The notes: generated by a model not told the origin, from the letters alone. Counted from the stretch's first letter, positions 1 through 10,113 are shown. The stretch: DNA of 64,000 nt from CAWGYQ01 sp963817395 (GCA_963817395.1 CAWFOC010000003.1:124001-188000), one strand, 5' to 3'. Made by a program: numbers and translations.

Positions 1-294
1 GATGGGACGCGTCTCGTCCGTCGAGTCGTCGAGCACCTGAATCTCGAGCAGATGCGACGGATAGTCGAGCCGGCAGGCCGCGTCGATGACCCGCTCGACG
101 ACATACATCTCGTTGTAAATCGGCAGCTGCACCGTGACGACCGGCAACACGTCGAGCGCGGCCAGATCGCCAGGCTCCCTGTCCTTGTTCTTCATGTACA
201 GGTAGACCAGGTAGTAGCGGTGCCACCCGTAAACTGCCAAAATCAACAGGACGAAGAAGTAACTCGCTAGAATCAGCGTTTCGGCGGGCGTCAT
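1..294 (-). CDS. Glycosyltransferase family 2, N-terminal part (runs off window edge)
   Basis: The first 98 residues of a processive-type GT2 enzyme. The start is ATG at 294, with a strong promoter just upstream. Residues 5-25 form one membrane segment. The GT-A fold then begins with VTVQLPIYNE, followed by LEIQVLDDSTDETRPI, whose DDSTD holds the first aspartates that bind the nucleotide-sugar. The combination of membrane anchor and QLPIYNE/DDSTDET is typical of cellulose-synthase-like and ceramide glucosyltransferase-like GT2 proteins. The acceptor and the sugar cannot be told from this fragment. The remainder lies outside the window. Confidence 0.85.
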   Translation of the reverse strand, partial: MTPAETLILASYFFVLLILAVYGWHRYYLVYLYMKNKDREPGDLAALDVLPVVTVQLPIYNEMYVVERVIDAACRLDYPSHLLEIQVLDDSTDETRPI

Positions 295-329
295 ACGGCG
301 GAGCAGTCGGCGGCGATCACAGAGTAATA

Positions 330-357
330 ATTATACTGTCGCCCGATCCTAAGTCAA
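330..357 (-). promoter_or_regulatory. Sigma70-type promoter of the edge glycosyltransferase
   Basis: On the minus strand TTGACT (352-357) and a perfect TATAAT (330-335) are separated by 16 bp. Transcription would start near 323, about 29 nt before the ATG at 294. The site lies in the divergent gap with larB; no equally good promoter was seen for larB on the plus strand. Confidence 0.7.
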
Positions 358-376
358 CGCAGCCCAGCCGTCGATC

Positions 377-1129
377 ATGACTTCCTCGGACATTCGAGAC
401 CTCCTCGCGGCCGTCCGTGATGGCCGCTTGTCGCTCGACCAGGCGCACGCGACGCTCGTGGACAGCCTCGCGAAGACCGCCGACCTCGGCTTTGCCCGCA
501 TCGATCATGATCGCGCCCACCGCCGCGGCTTTCCCGAGGTCGTGCTTGGCCTCGGCAAGACGCCAGCGCAGGTCGCCGTCATCGCGGCCGCCATCGTCGC
601 CCGCGGTCACACCTTGCTCGTCACGCGCGCCGACGAGCACACTTTCCACGCGGTCCGCGAGAAGGTACCCGATGCCGTGTTCCGATCGGAGGCACGCGCG
701 ATCACCCGTCGCGGCAACGACGTGGAGCCCGGTCGCGGAACGGTGCTCGTCGTCTCGGCTGGCACCTCCGATGGACCGGTCGCCGAAGAAGCCGTCGTGA
801 CCGCCGAGCTCATGGGAAACCACGTGGAGCGACTCTACGACGTCGGCGTCGCTGGTCTGCACCGCCTGCTGAGCGAGCACGATCGCCTCCATGCCGCGCG
901 CGTGATCATCGTCGTGGCGGGCATGGAGGGTGCCCTGCCGAGCGTGGTGGCAGGACTCGTGAAGGCGCCGGTGATTGCCGTGCCGACGAGCGTCGGCTAC
1001 GGCGCCAGCTTCGGCGGAATCACCGCCCTGCTCGGCATGCTCAACAGCTGCGCGTCGGGTGTCACGGTCGTCAATATCGACAACGGGTTCGGAGCGGCCT
1101 TCGCAGCCAGCCTGATTACCCACGCCTAG
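377..1129 (+). CDS. larB: LarB, pyridinium-3,5-biscarboxylate mononucleotide synthase
   Basis: 250 residues, the normal LarB length. The family carboxylates and hydrolyses nicotinic acid adenine dinucleotide, the first step in making the nickel-pincer nucleotide cofactor of lactate racemase and related racemases/epimerases. The C-terminal two thirds are related to AIR carboxylase (PurE). Visible marks are VVSAGTSDGPVAEEA near residue 133, VAGMEGALPSVVAGL, PVIAVPTSVGYGASFGG and LNSCASGVTVVNIDNGFGA, whose Cys (about residue 225) matches the catalytic cysteine of the family. No larC or larE is nearby, so the partners must be elsewhere. It lies head-to-head with the edge glycosyltransferase. Confidence 0.93.
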   Translation: MTSSDIRDLLAAVRDGRLSLDQAHATLVDSLAKTADLGFARIDHDRAHRRGFPEVVLGLGKTPAQVAVIAAAIVARGHTLLVTRADEHTFHAVREKVPDAVFRSEARAITRRGNDVEPGRGTVLVVSAGTSDGPVAEEAVVTAELMGNHVERLYDVGVAGLHRLLSEHDRLHAARVIIVVAGMEGALPSVVAGLVKAPVIAVPTSVGYGASFGGITALLGMLNSCASGVTVVNIDNGFGAAFAASLITHA

Positions 1130-1140
1130 TGACCTAACGC

Positions 1141-1169
1141 TTGACAGCGCGTCGCCGGACGCCCATATT
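1141..1169 (+). promoter_or_regulatory. Sigma70-type promoter for mutS2-dnaG-rpoD
   Basis: Consensus TTGACA (1141-1146) and CATATT (1164-1169) with 17-bp spacing, 11 nt after the larB stop. It predicts a leader of about 110 nt before the mutS2 ATG at 1289. A TATATT at 1192-1197 has no matching -35 element. The rest of 1130-1288 holds nothing else recognisable. Confidence 0.65.
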
Positions 1170-1288
1170 CTGGGCATCTCGAAGGGCGTGCTATATTAGG
1201 GGGTTGGCTCAACCCGGCAGGCCCGGCGAGAGGTGTCTCTCCTCCCTTCGCCTCCACCGGTGCCGAGCAGAAGGACCTTCACCACCCT

Positions 1289-3724
1289 ATGCAGGCAAGC
1301 GCTTTCCGGACCCTCGGCTTCGAGCAAATCGTCGAAATCGTCCGGAGCCTGGCGCTGACGCCCACCGGATCTGATCGTCTGGCCGAGCTCGCTCCGGAAC
1401 AGGATCCGCAGCGGGTCGCACAGCTGCTCGCCGCCACCACCGAAGCCGTTCGCTTTCTGGCTGCCAATCACGGATTCGGACTGCGCGCATCGTCCGAGCT
1501 CCGGCTGCAGCTCGACGGCCTGGCCGTGCAGGGTCGCGCGCTCGAGCCGGCAGGACTGCTCGCCCTGGCGGATTTTCTGGATTCCGTTGAGCAGGCTCGC
1601 AATTCCATTCGCCAGCACGGTGGGGCATTCGCGCACCTCAAGCGTCTTGCCGACTCGGCCGCGTCGTTCCGTCACGAAAGCGCGGACGTGCAACGCAAGA
1701 TTGCACCGTCGGGCGAGGTCGTCGATCAGGCGAGCGCGCAGCTTGCCGGAATCCGCGATCGGCTCCGCCGGCAACGCACGCGGTTGCGGGGCACGCTGGA
1801 GTCGTATCTGCGCGGGAAGGACACGGCCCGGCACCTGCAGGAACAGGTGGTGACCGAGCGGAATGGCCGCTACGTGCTGGTGGTCAAGACCGAAAGCCGC
1901 TCCTCGATCCCCGGCATCATCCACGGCAGCTCCTCGAGCGGCGCCAGCCTGTTTCTCGAGCCCCTCAGCACGGTGGAGATCAACAACGACATCGTCGCGC
2001 TCGAGGAGCAGGAGACGCAGGAGATCTTCCGCATCCTCCTGGCGTTGACCGACAGCTTCCGCTCTCGCGGCGTACAACTTCACCACACGATCGAGGTCGC
2101 CACCGAGCTCGACGTGCTGCAAGCCAAGGCGCGCTTTGCGGAAATGGTGCGTGGCGTCGAGCCCATCATTGCAGTCGATGCCCGACTCGAACTGCGCCAG
2201 GCTCGTCATCCCTTGCTCATCCCGGCCGTGGCGGCGCGGCTCGACGAACGGAGCGTGCGCACCGCGGCGCCTGTGCCTGTCGACATCGTGCTGACTCCGC
2301 CGTCCACTGTGCTCGTCATCAGCGGACCGAACACTGGCGGCAAGACCGTTGCCCTGAAGACGGCCGGAATCCTGTCGTTGATGGCGCAGGCGGGTCTGCA
2401 CATTCCTTCGGCCGAGGGCGCGCGCCTGCCGGTCTTTCAGTCGATCTTTGCGGATATCGGAGACGAGCAGTCGATTGCCGCCAACCTGAGCACGTTCTCG
2501 TGGCACATGACGAACATTGCCGCGATGGATCGCGACCTCGGGTTGCCGGGCCTGGTTCTCCTCGATGAGATCGGCGCGGGAACCGACCCGGCCGAGGGCG
2601 GCGCGCTCGGAGTGGCGATTATCGAGCACTTCCGCTCACGCGGGGCGCTCGTCATCACCACAACCCATCACGACGCGCTGAAGACCTATGCGGCCACAAC
2701 CGCCGGTGTGACCTGTGCGGCCTTCGGTTTCGAACCCGAGAGTTTTGCGCCGACCTATCGGCTGACGTACGGATCGCCCGGACGGAGTCTCGCGCTCGAG
2801 ATTGCCGGCCGCCTGGGCCTGAGCCAGACAATCCTTCTCTCGGCCGCCCGGAACCTGACCGAGCACGAGGCGCAGATCGCCGAGCACCTGGCGAAGATCG
2901 ACGAAGACATGAGGCGGCTGGATCACGACCGGCGCCTGGTACTGCGCGAACGGGAAACCCTCCAGGAGGGTGAGAACCGGCTGCGCGCGCGCGAAGACGC
3001 CCTGCGGCACCGCGAGGATGCCCACAAGCGCCGGCTCAACGACGAGCTCGACGCGCGTGTCGGCGAGGCGCGGCGAGAGATCGATGCGATCGTCGCCGAT
3101 CTCAAGCGCCGAACCGCGGAACTGGCTTCGCGGGCCGAACGCCATTCGCCGTCCGCCGCCTCCACGGGAGACGCGGGAATGGCGCGCGCCGATGCACGGG
3201 CGGCCATCGATGGCGCCGTGGCGCGGCTGAGGGACGCCGTCCCGCCGCCGCCACCCTTCGTATCCGATGGCCACCTGGCGAGCGTAGGCGACCGTGTCGC
3301 CGTCAGCGGGCTCAATCTGGAGGGCCGCGTGTTGAGCATCCATGACGGGGAGGCCGAAGTGGACGTCCGCGGCAAGCGTCTCAAGGCGGATCTGCGGGAG
3401 CTCCGGGTGGTGGCCCGGGATGCACCCGCCGCCACCGGACGCGTGAACGTGACGGTCCAGCTTCAGCCGCGCGAATACGTCACCACCGAGCTCAATGTGA
3501 TCGGCTGCACTGTCGATGAGGCGCTGGCGAGAGCCGAGCGGTTTCTGGATGAATCGTTGCTCGCAGGCGAACGAACGGTACGAGTCATTCACGGATTCGG
3601 CACCGGGCAGCTGCGCCGCGCACTCGCCGGGTTTCTCGAGCAGCACCCCTTCGTTGAGCGTATCGCGACGGCCGCCCCCGAACAGGGCGGCGGCGGGGTG
3701 ACGGTTGTCGAGTTGAAGGACTAG
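1289..3724 (+). CDS. mutS2: Endonuclease MutS2
   Basis: 811 residues. MutS2 proteins are MutS-family ATPases that clamp branched DNA or collided ribosomes rather than act in mismatch repair. In order: MutS core and clamp (about 1-330), an ATPase with Walker A GPNTGGKT (346-353) and Walker B-type LVLLDEIGAGTDPAEG near 420-436, a long charged coiled coil (about 510-620), a KOW-like segment (about 660-705), and a C-terminal Smr nuclease domain with HGFGTGQLR. The usual LDLHG start of Smr reads LNVIG here. There is no mismatch-recognition domain. It is followed 7 nt later by dnaG, so the two are probably co-transcribed. Confidence 0.95.
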   Translation: MQASAFRTLGFEQIVEIVRSLALTPTGSDRLAELAPEQDPQRVAQLLAATTEAVRFLAANHGFGLRASSELRLQLDGLAVQGRALEPAGLLALADFLDSVEQARNSIRQHGGAFAHLKRLADSAASFRHESADVQRKIAPSGEVVDQASAQLAGIRDRLRRQRTRLRGTLESYLRGKDTARHLQEQVVTERNGRYVLVVKTESRSSIPGIIHGSSSSGASLFLEPLSTVEINNDIVALEEQETQEIFRILLALTDSFRSRGVQLHHTIEVATELDVLQAKARFAEMVRGVEPIIAVDARLELRQARHPLLIPAVAARLDERSVRTAAPVPVDIVLTPPSTVLVISGPNTGGKTVALKTAGILSLMAQAGLHIPSAEGARLPVFQSIFADIGDEQSIAANLSTFSWHMTNIAAMDRDLGLPGLVLLDEIGAGTDPAEGGALGVAIIEHFRSRGALVITTTHHDALKTYAATTAGVTCAAFGFEPESFAPTYRLTYGSPGRSLALEIAGRLGLSQTILLSAARNLTEHEAQIAEHLAKIDEDMRRLDHDRRLVLRERETLQEGENRLRAREDALRHREDAHKRRLNDELDARVGEARREIDAIVADLKRRTAELASRAERHSPSAASTGDAGMARADARAAIDGAVARLRDAVPPPPPFVSDGHLASVGDRVAVSGLNLEGRVLSIHDGEAEVDVRGKRLKADLRELRVVARDAPAATGRVNVTVQLQPREYVTTELNVIGCTVDEALARAERFLDESLLAGERTVRVIHGFGTGQLRRALAGFLEQHPFVERIATAAPEQGGGGVTVVELKD

Positions 3725-3731
3725 CAGCAAC

Positions 3732-5495
3732 GTGGGCGTCTTTCCATCGAGCTTCGTCGACGAGCTGCGCAGCCAGGCTGACATCCTGCAGATCGTTCAG
3801 GAGCACGTGTCGCTCAAGAAGGCAGGGACGAGCTACAAGGGCCTCTGCCCGTTTCACGCCGAGAAGACGCCGTCGTTCCATGTCAATCGTGACAAGGGCT
3901 TCTTTCACTGCTTCGGATGCGGTGTCGGCGGCGACGTGTTCAAGTTCCTCGAGCTGCAGGAGCGCATGACGTTTCCCGAAGCCGTGCGTCATCTCGCCGC
4001 GCGGCTCGGGCTGCAGGTGCCTGAGACCGTGTCGGGCGAGGAGCGCCAGACCGACGCTGCCGAGCGCGAAGCCCTTCTCAAGATGCACGAAGTGGCCACG
4101 GCGTTCTTCCGCGAGCAGCTCACCAGACCTGAGGGCGCGCGCGCGAGACAGCAGCTCCGCGAGCGGGGCCTTTCTCACGAGACCATCGATCGCCTCGGCC
4201 TCGGATTCGCGCCGGTCGCCCGAGATACGCTTGCAGCCCTTCTGCTCGCTCAGGGTTTCCGGCAGGCGCTCATTCTTCAGAGCGGTCTCGTCGTCCAGCG
4301 GGACGATGGGCAGGTTGTCGATCGATTTCGAAATCGCCTGATGGTACCGATCTGTCGCGATACCGGATCGGTCGTGGCCTTTGGCGGTCGGGCCATGAGC
4401 CCGGAACAACAGCCGAAGTACCTGAACTCGCCCGAGACCCCGATCTATACCAAGGGCCGGGCGCTCTATGGCATCCACCTGACCAAAGCTGAAATCAGGC
4501 GGCTCGGCTACGGTGTCATCGTCGAGGGCTACTTCGATTTCGCGCAGCTCGTGCAGGCTTCGATCACGCCGGTGGTCGCCTCGTGCGGCACGGCCCTGAC
4601 CGCGCCCCAGGCACAGTTGCTCAGGCGCTTCACATCGAAGGTGATTCTCAGCTTCGATCCCGACGCTGCCGGACAGGGTGCGGCAGCGCGCTCCTGCGAC
4701 CTGCTCGTCTCAGAAGGATTTGACGTCAATGTCGCGGTGCTGCCTCGGGGAGAGGACCCGGACACCCTTGTGCAGAAGCGCGGTCGCCAGGCCTACCTCG
4801 AGTTGCTCAAACAGTCGCGGCCGTATCTGGAATACCTGCTGGATCGCACGGCGGACCAGCACGACCTGGCGACCGACGAGGGCCGGCGCCAGTTCCTGGC
4901 GAGCATGCTGACGGTGGCCGCGAAGATTCCCGACGCCGCCGGGCGCGACCAGTTTGGGGATCGGCTGGCGCACAAGGCGCGGATCACCGAAACCGTCGTT
5001 CGGGACGAAATCAGGAAGGCCGCCGTGTCGCGACGGACCTCGCTGACGCCCCGGGAACTCCCGGCGTTCGGACAGGTGAAACAGGCAGAACGGGGCCTGA
5101 TTTGGGCCCTTCTCCGGGAGCCGGAACAAGGTCTGCAGGCCCTTTCCGGGTTGGACGAGGCAGATTTCGACGGCCTCACGACCCGGGCCGTTCTCGAGGC
5201 GGCCCGATCGCTGCTGGGCCGGCCGATCTCCGCGATACCGTCCGCGCTCCTGGAGCGTCTAACTACCGTGGAAGCCCAGCTCGTGACCAGTATCGCGACC
5301 GAGCCGGTGGCGCCAGCCCCCGCCGCCGAATGCGGGCGGGCGATCAGGCGGCTGCGCTACGAGCGCGAGCAGGCGGCCCTGCAGCGGGAAATCGACCGTC
5401 TCCAGGGGCTCGGGGCAAGCCACCACGACACCCAGATTGACGCCTTGTGGCGGCAAAAGAAGGACTTGCTGCATCGCATCGAGGCATTGGCTTGA
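3732..5495 (+). CDS. dnaG: DNA primase DnaG
   Basis: 587 residues from a GTG start. It makes RNA primers at the replication fork with the DnaB helicase. The CHC2 zinc-binding domain at the N-terminus shows Cys39, His42, Cys60 and Cys63 (CPFHAEKTPSF and HCFGCGVGGD). The catalytic core follows with YLNSPETPIYTKG and a TOPRIM domain (VIVEGYFDFAQL, then SFDPDAAGQGAA). The C-terminal helicase-interaction region is helical and poorly conserved, as is usual. It is the middle gene of mutS2-dnaG-rpoD; dnaG next to rpoD echoes the widespread macromolecular-synthesis operon, but rpsU is absent. Confidence 0.97.
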   Translation: MGVFPSSFVDELRSQADILQIVQEHVSLKKAGTSYKGLCPFHAEKTPSFHVNRDKGFFHCFGCGVGGDVFKFLELQERMTFPEAVRHLAARLGLQVPETVSGEERQTDAAEREALLKMHEVATAFFREQLTRPEGARARQQLRERGLSHETIDRLGLGFAPVARDTLAALLLAQGFRQALILQSGLVVQRDDGQVVDRFRNRLMVPICRDTGSVVAFGGRAMSPEQQPKYLNSPETPIYTKGRALYGIHLTKAEIRRLGYGVIVEGYFDFAQLVQASITPVVASCGTALTAPQAQLLRRFTSKVILSFDPDAAGQGAAARSCDLLVSEGFDVNVAVLPRGEDPDTLVQKRGRQAYLELLKQSRPYLEYLLDRTADQHDLATDEGRRQFLASMLTVAAKIPDAAGRDQFGDRLAHKARITETVVRDEIRKAAVSRRTSLTPRELPAFGQVKQAERGLIWALLREPEQGLQALSGLDEADFDGLTTRAVLEAARSLLGRPISAIPSALLERLTTVEAQLVTSIATEPVAPAPAAECGRAIRRLRYEREQAALQREIDRLQGLGASHHDTQIDALWRQKKDLLHRIEALA

Positions 5496-5575
5496 AACCC
5501 GGGCCACGAGCCACGGGGAGAGCGATACCGGCTGTCCTCAGGCTGTGTCGGTCTCATAAGTAGAAGGAGTCGGTC

Positions 5576-7273
<1,698 letters not shown>

Positions 7274-7297
7274 ACGCCGATCAACTCGCGGCCTTGC

Positions 7298-7373
7298 GGG
7301 CCCATAGCTCAGCGGTCAGAGCTGCCGGCTCATAACCGGCTCGTCCCAGGTTCGAATCCTGGTGGGCCCACCA
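7298..7373 (+). tRNA. tRNA with CAU anticodon (probably Ile2; Met possible)
   Basis: A 76-nt cloverleaf with encoded CCA. The acceptor stem is GGGCCCA/TGGGCCC, the D stem GCTC/GAGC, the anticodon stem GCCGG/CCGGC around loop CTCATAA, and the T arm CCAGG-TTCGAAT-CCTGG. All stems pair fully. A CAU anticodon can be Met or lysidine-modified Ile. Acceptor pairs C4-G69 and C5-G68 match the features known to be read by TilS in E. coli tRNA-Ile2, while E. coli elongator Met differs there, so Ile2 is favoured. It begins 24 nt after the rpoD stop on the same strand. Confidence 0.9.
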
Positions 7374-7429
7374 ACCTTCGCTCATGATCCAGGCGAAGGT
7401 TGCCGCGCCGTAGCGTTGCGTCGCAACGC
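7373..7429. terminator. Two hairpins between the tRNA and the convergent nitrile hydratase operon
   Basis: AACCTTCGC (7373-7381) pairs perfectly with GCGAAGGTT (7393-7401). A second hairpin, GCGTTGCG/CGCAACGC, spans 7413-7429. Neither has a T-tract, so termination is inferred from the convergent placement only. The remaining bases up to 7482 show nothing else. Confidence 0.4.
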
Positions 7430-7482
7430 GAAGGCGGGCTTCTCGCCCTGAACGAGCTAGGTTGGCACGTGGGGCGGCTCGT

Positions 7483-8664
7483 CTAGGACACGCCTGCGAG
7501 GAACGGATACCCCCAGAACAGACCGAGCGCGATCGACACACCGCCGACGGCCAGCGAAACGGTGCGCACGAACACGTGATGAGCTCCCAGCCGTGCGAGC
7601 GGCCAGCCCAGGAGTCCCGAGAGCGCGGCCATCCCGACGGTCGATCCCACACCAAACAGCAGCAGATAGCCGAGCCGTGTCGCGGTTGACGGGAGCGTGG
7701 TCACTACGAGCGCGGTCATCGCGCCGCTGCCCGCCAGTCCATGGACAGCGCCCACCAGGAGTGGTCGTGCGAGTGTCCATCGGTCCACCGAGAACGCTGC
7801 CGGTCTTCGATGCGAATGTGTCGGACCCCTGGGCACTCGGCGGGCGCCCTGATACATCGCGCGCACGCCAAAGCCAACCAACAGCAGGACCACCGAGACC
7901 TCGAACACCTGCGCCGCGATGTCCGGCATTTCTGTCTGCATCACCACCAGAAGGGCGCCGGTCGCGAGCAGCGTCAGCGTATGCCCCAGTCCCCAGCACG
8001 CTCCCAGCCATGCGGCGTTCGCGCTGCTACGCTCGCCCGTCATGAGGGTGGATATCGCAGCGAGATGATCGGGCTCGAGCGCGTGCCGCATGCCGAGCAG
8101 TGTGCCCAGACCGGCGCTCGCCGCGAATCCCAGCGGGAGTACGGATCCGTCGCCGTGAGCGTTCCATCCCGTCCAGAGCCCCGACTCGTCCATCGGCTCT
8201 ACGCTCGCTTGCTGAAGCATCCAGTACGTCGCGACCGTGCACGCGAGTCCAAGGAGAAGCCAGCTCGCTTCGGGCGCTCGCGATTGAAGCAGCTCGACGG
8301 GCCGGCCGTGAGGAGTGTTTCGGTAGGCTGCGGCCCAGGCTTCCTTTCGTGTCAGAAGCGCGGTCGGATCAGCCAGGCCCTTCGCCGTGACCAAGCGCTC
8401 CAGAGCGGACAGCCAATGTTCATAGTAGCGAGAACCGTCGTCGGGTTCACCACGTCTGGCAGCAGCCTGGAGTTCACCCGCCAAAGAGGCCGCCCACTCT
8501 TTCCAGGTGAAATGCCCCTGCTCTGAAAGCTTGACCGCAAGCGCGAACGCTTGCGCCTGCCACGGCTCGGCGAAGGATGGGCCTCCTTCGTCACGAGGCA
8601 AACGCGGAAAGTCAGAGAGATATTCGGAGTTGGACGTCGGACTAGGCTCGCTCAAGGTAGTCAT
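7483..8664 (-). CDS. Nitrile hydratase activator fused to UreH/NiCoT-like metal transporter
   Basis: 393 residues from ATG at 8664, overlapping the end of the beta-subunit gene by 23 nt. Residues about 14-125 are a nitrile hydratase accessory/activator domain (SDFPRLPRDEGGPSF, SRYYEHWLSALERLV, TPHGRPVEL). It resembles the N-terminal half of the beta subunit, as known activators do. From about residue 133 there are roughly seven membrane segments. They include HALEPDHLAAISTL (His194, Asp199, His200), the metal-binding H-x4-DH signature of nickel/cobalt permeases, and GAVHGLAGSGAMTAL of the UreH/NicO type. A His-containing loop (THSHRR) lies between segments 4 and 5. Cobalt uptake and cobalt loading of the neighbouring enzyme would thus sit on one chain. 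The reading frame is unbroken across the fusion. The transported metal is inferred from context. Confidence 0.88.
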   Translation of the reverse strand: MTTLSEPSPTSNSEYLSDFPRLPRDEGGPSFAEPWQAQAFALAVKLSEQGHFTWKEWAASLAGELQAAARRGEPDDGSRYYEHWLSALERLVTAKGLADPTALLTRKEAWAAAYRNTPHGRPVELLQSRAPEASWLLLGLACTVATYWMLQQASVEPMDESGLWTGWNAHGDGSVLPLGFAASAGLGTLLGMRHALEPDHLAAISTLMTGERSSANAAWLGACWGLGHTLTLLATGALLVVMQTEMPDIAAQVFEVSVVLLLVGFGVRAMYQGARRVPRGPTHSHRRPAAFSVDRWTLARPLLVGAVHGLAGSGAMTALVVTTLPSTATRLGYLLLFGVGSTVGMAALSGLLGWPLARLGAHHVFVRTVSLAVGGVSIALGLFWGYPFLAGVS

Positions 8665-9301
8665 CCCACATGTCGAGATGAACCGAGTCACGCGGCGACG
8701 CGTCATGTCCCCACAGCTCCCGTGCGGCGAAACGCACGGAGTAGACGTGCTGGCGTTTTTCACCTTGAAAATGAGCGTTGGTGTCGGGAAAGACATGGAC
8801 ACCGTGATCTCGAACGATGATGCCGGTCCTCCCGCGGGCGTACCGTGGCAGGCGAGTATGGCCAGTCGGGTTGATGTTACGCGCCTGAACGCGCTGGCCG
8901 ACCTTGAACGATGGCCGAATTTTCGGATCCTGGCTCGAAGGTATCCCGCGATTCAGCCAACGATCCACAGTCGCCAAAGTCAGCACGGGAGTCTCTCTGC
9001 TCGACCCAGGAGCCGGCTTCCCGCTCCGCAGCTCTTCCGGCGTCACAAAACCGTATTTCACCACCTGGTTCTCGAGCCTGTTCAGCCACCGCTCGTAATA
9101 GCTCATTCGCAGATAGTCAACCGGAGGCAGGATCTCGAGTGCGTGTCTGTCGGCATCGAGATTCCATTTGCGCCAGGCACGCATCGCACGAGTGAGTGCG
9201 TAGATGCGACCTTCCCAGCTCGCATGGAAGACAGGTTCGTCCTGCTCATGCTGCACAGGGCCCATACCCTGCTGGCCGCCCATGTCATGCACGCCGTTCA
9301 T
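8642..9301 (-). CDS. nthB: Nitrile hydratase beta subunit
   Basis: 219 residues, typical length. It starts with the family hallmark MNGVHDMGGQQGMGPV. The N-terminal helical part contains MSYYERWLNRLENQVVKYG, and the C-terminal SH3-like barrel contains FKVGQRVQARN, GHTRLPRYARGRTGIIV and YSVRFAARELWG. With the alpha subunit it forms the enzyme that hydrates nitriles to amides. It starts 11 nt after the alpha stop with a strong GGAGG ribosome site that overlaps that stop, so translation is probably coupled. It has no signal peptide; if the alpha subunit is exported by Tat, beta would have to travel as a folded partner. Confidence 0.96.
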   Translation of the reverse strand: MNGVHDMGGQQGMGPVQHEQDEPVFHASWEGRIYALTRAMRAWRKWNLDADRHALEILPPVDYLRMSYYERWLNRLENQVVKYGFVTPEELRSGKPAPGSSRETPVLTLATVDRWLNRGIPSSQDPKIRPSFKVGQRVQARNINPTGHTRLPRYARGRTGIIVRDHGVHVFPDTNAHFQGEKRQHVYSVRFAARELWGHDASPRDSVHLDMWDDYLERA

Positions 9302-9312
9302 GCGTCACCTCC

Positions 9313-10011
9313 TCACCGGGGAAGCGTGACTTTGACGACGCCAACCATGGCGTCACGTGTGACCAACGCTGCCAACTGCTCTTCTGACATGCTCTCGGAA
9401 CCAGCGGGCCGCTCGGGCAAGACGATATAGCGCAACTCCGCCGTGCTGTCCCAGACGCGTACTTCAACGCCGGGGGACAGCTCCGTTCCGAACTCGCGAA
9501 GGATGCCGCGCGGGTCGATGACCGCTCGGGATCGGTAGGACGCCGACTTGTACCAGACCGGCGGCAGGCCCAGCACTGGCCACGGATAGCACGAGCATAG
9601 TGTGCAGACGATTAGGTTGTGGACCGTGGGTGTGTTCTCCACCACGCGCATGTGCTCGCCCTGACCGCTGGTGTAGCCCAGTTCGGCGATCGCCGCCGGC
9701 GCATCATCGAGCAACCGTTTCTTGTAGGCGGGATCGACCCACGCACGCGCCACCACTCGGGCTCCGTTGCGCGGACCCACCTGGTGTTCCATGGTGTCGA
9801 TGAGCGCATCGAGGGCCGCCCGATCGACGAGTCCCTTTTCGACCAGGAGCGATTCGAGCGACTTGACCCGCAATGTGAGATCAGACGGGATTGTCTGCGC
9901 GTGGTCGTGGGCCTGGCCGGCACCTTGGGCCTGAGCAAGACCAGGGGTCGCGGCGGCCCCTGCGGCTGTCACAGCGGCCTTCAAGAAACTGCGTCGGGTG
10001 CCCTCCTTCAG
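9313..10011 (-). CDS. nthA: Nitrile hydratase alpha subunit, cobalt type, with Tat signal peptide
   Basis: The catalytic core is a standard alpha subunit: VCTLCSCYPW holds the three metal-binding cysteines (136, 139, 141 in this numbering), and Thr in CTLCSC marks the cobalt type (iron types have Ser). The N-terminus is unusual: KEGTRRSFLKAAVTAAG, then an Ala-rich stretch ending GLAQAQG, is a textbook twin-arginine signal with RRSFLK. Start choice: CTG at 10011 has a perfect AAGGAGG (10017-10023) at 5-nt spacing. TTG at 10050 is the nearest conventional start. ATG at 10125 lies upstream of the probable -10 box, so it is unlikely. With CTG the protein has 232 residues. An exported nitrile hydratase would be atypical, as the known enzymes are cytoplasmic. 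Confidence 0.92.
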   Translation of the reverse strand: MKEGTRRSFLKAAVTAAGAAATPGLAQAQGAGQAHDHAQTIPSDLTLRVKSLESLLVEKGLVDRAALDALIDTMEHQVGPRNGARVVARAWVDPAYKKRLLDDAPAAIAELGYTSGQGEHMRVVENTPTVHNLIVCTLCSCYPWPVLGLPPVWYKSASYRSRAVIDPRGILREFGTELSPGVEVRVWDSTAELRYIVLPERPAGSESMSEEQLAALVTRDAMVGVVKVTLPR

Positions 10012-10107
10012 ATGCGCCTCCTTTGACTGGCGTCCGGCGTGCTCGGCCAAAATTTCCGAGTCTTGTTTTCCAGGCGCACCGCCTGGATCCAGGGTCAAAC
10101 GACGGTG

Positions 10108-10113
10108 ATTATA
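10108..10113 (-). promoter_or_regulatory. Probable -10 box of the nitrile hydratase operon
   Basis: A perfect TATAAT on the minus strand. No good -35 hexamer stands 16-18 bp upstream, so an activator or an extended element may be involved. Transcription would start near 10101, leaving a 50-90 nt leader depending on the true start of the alpha subunit. Confidence 0.45.

Noticed and set aside
317..1177. Long open frame antisense to larB, and similar long antisense frames over mutS2, rpoD, dnaG and others
   Set aside because: High GC makes stop codons scarce in opposite frames. These frames lack motifs and ribosome sites, while the sense protein is clearly recognised in each case.
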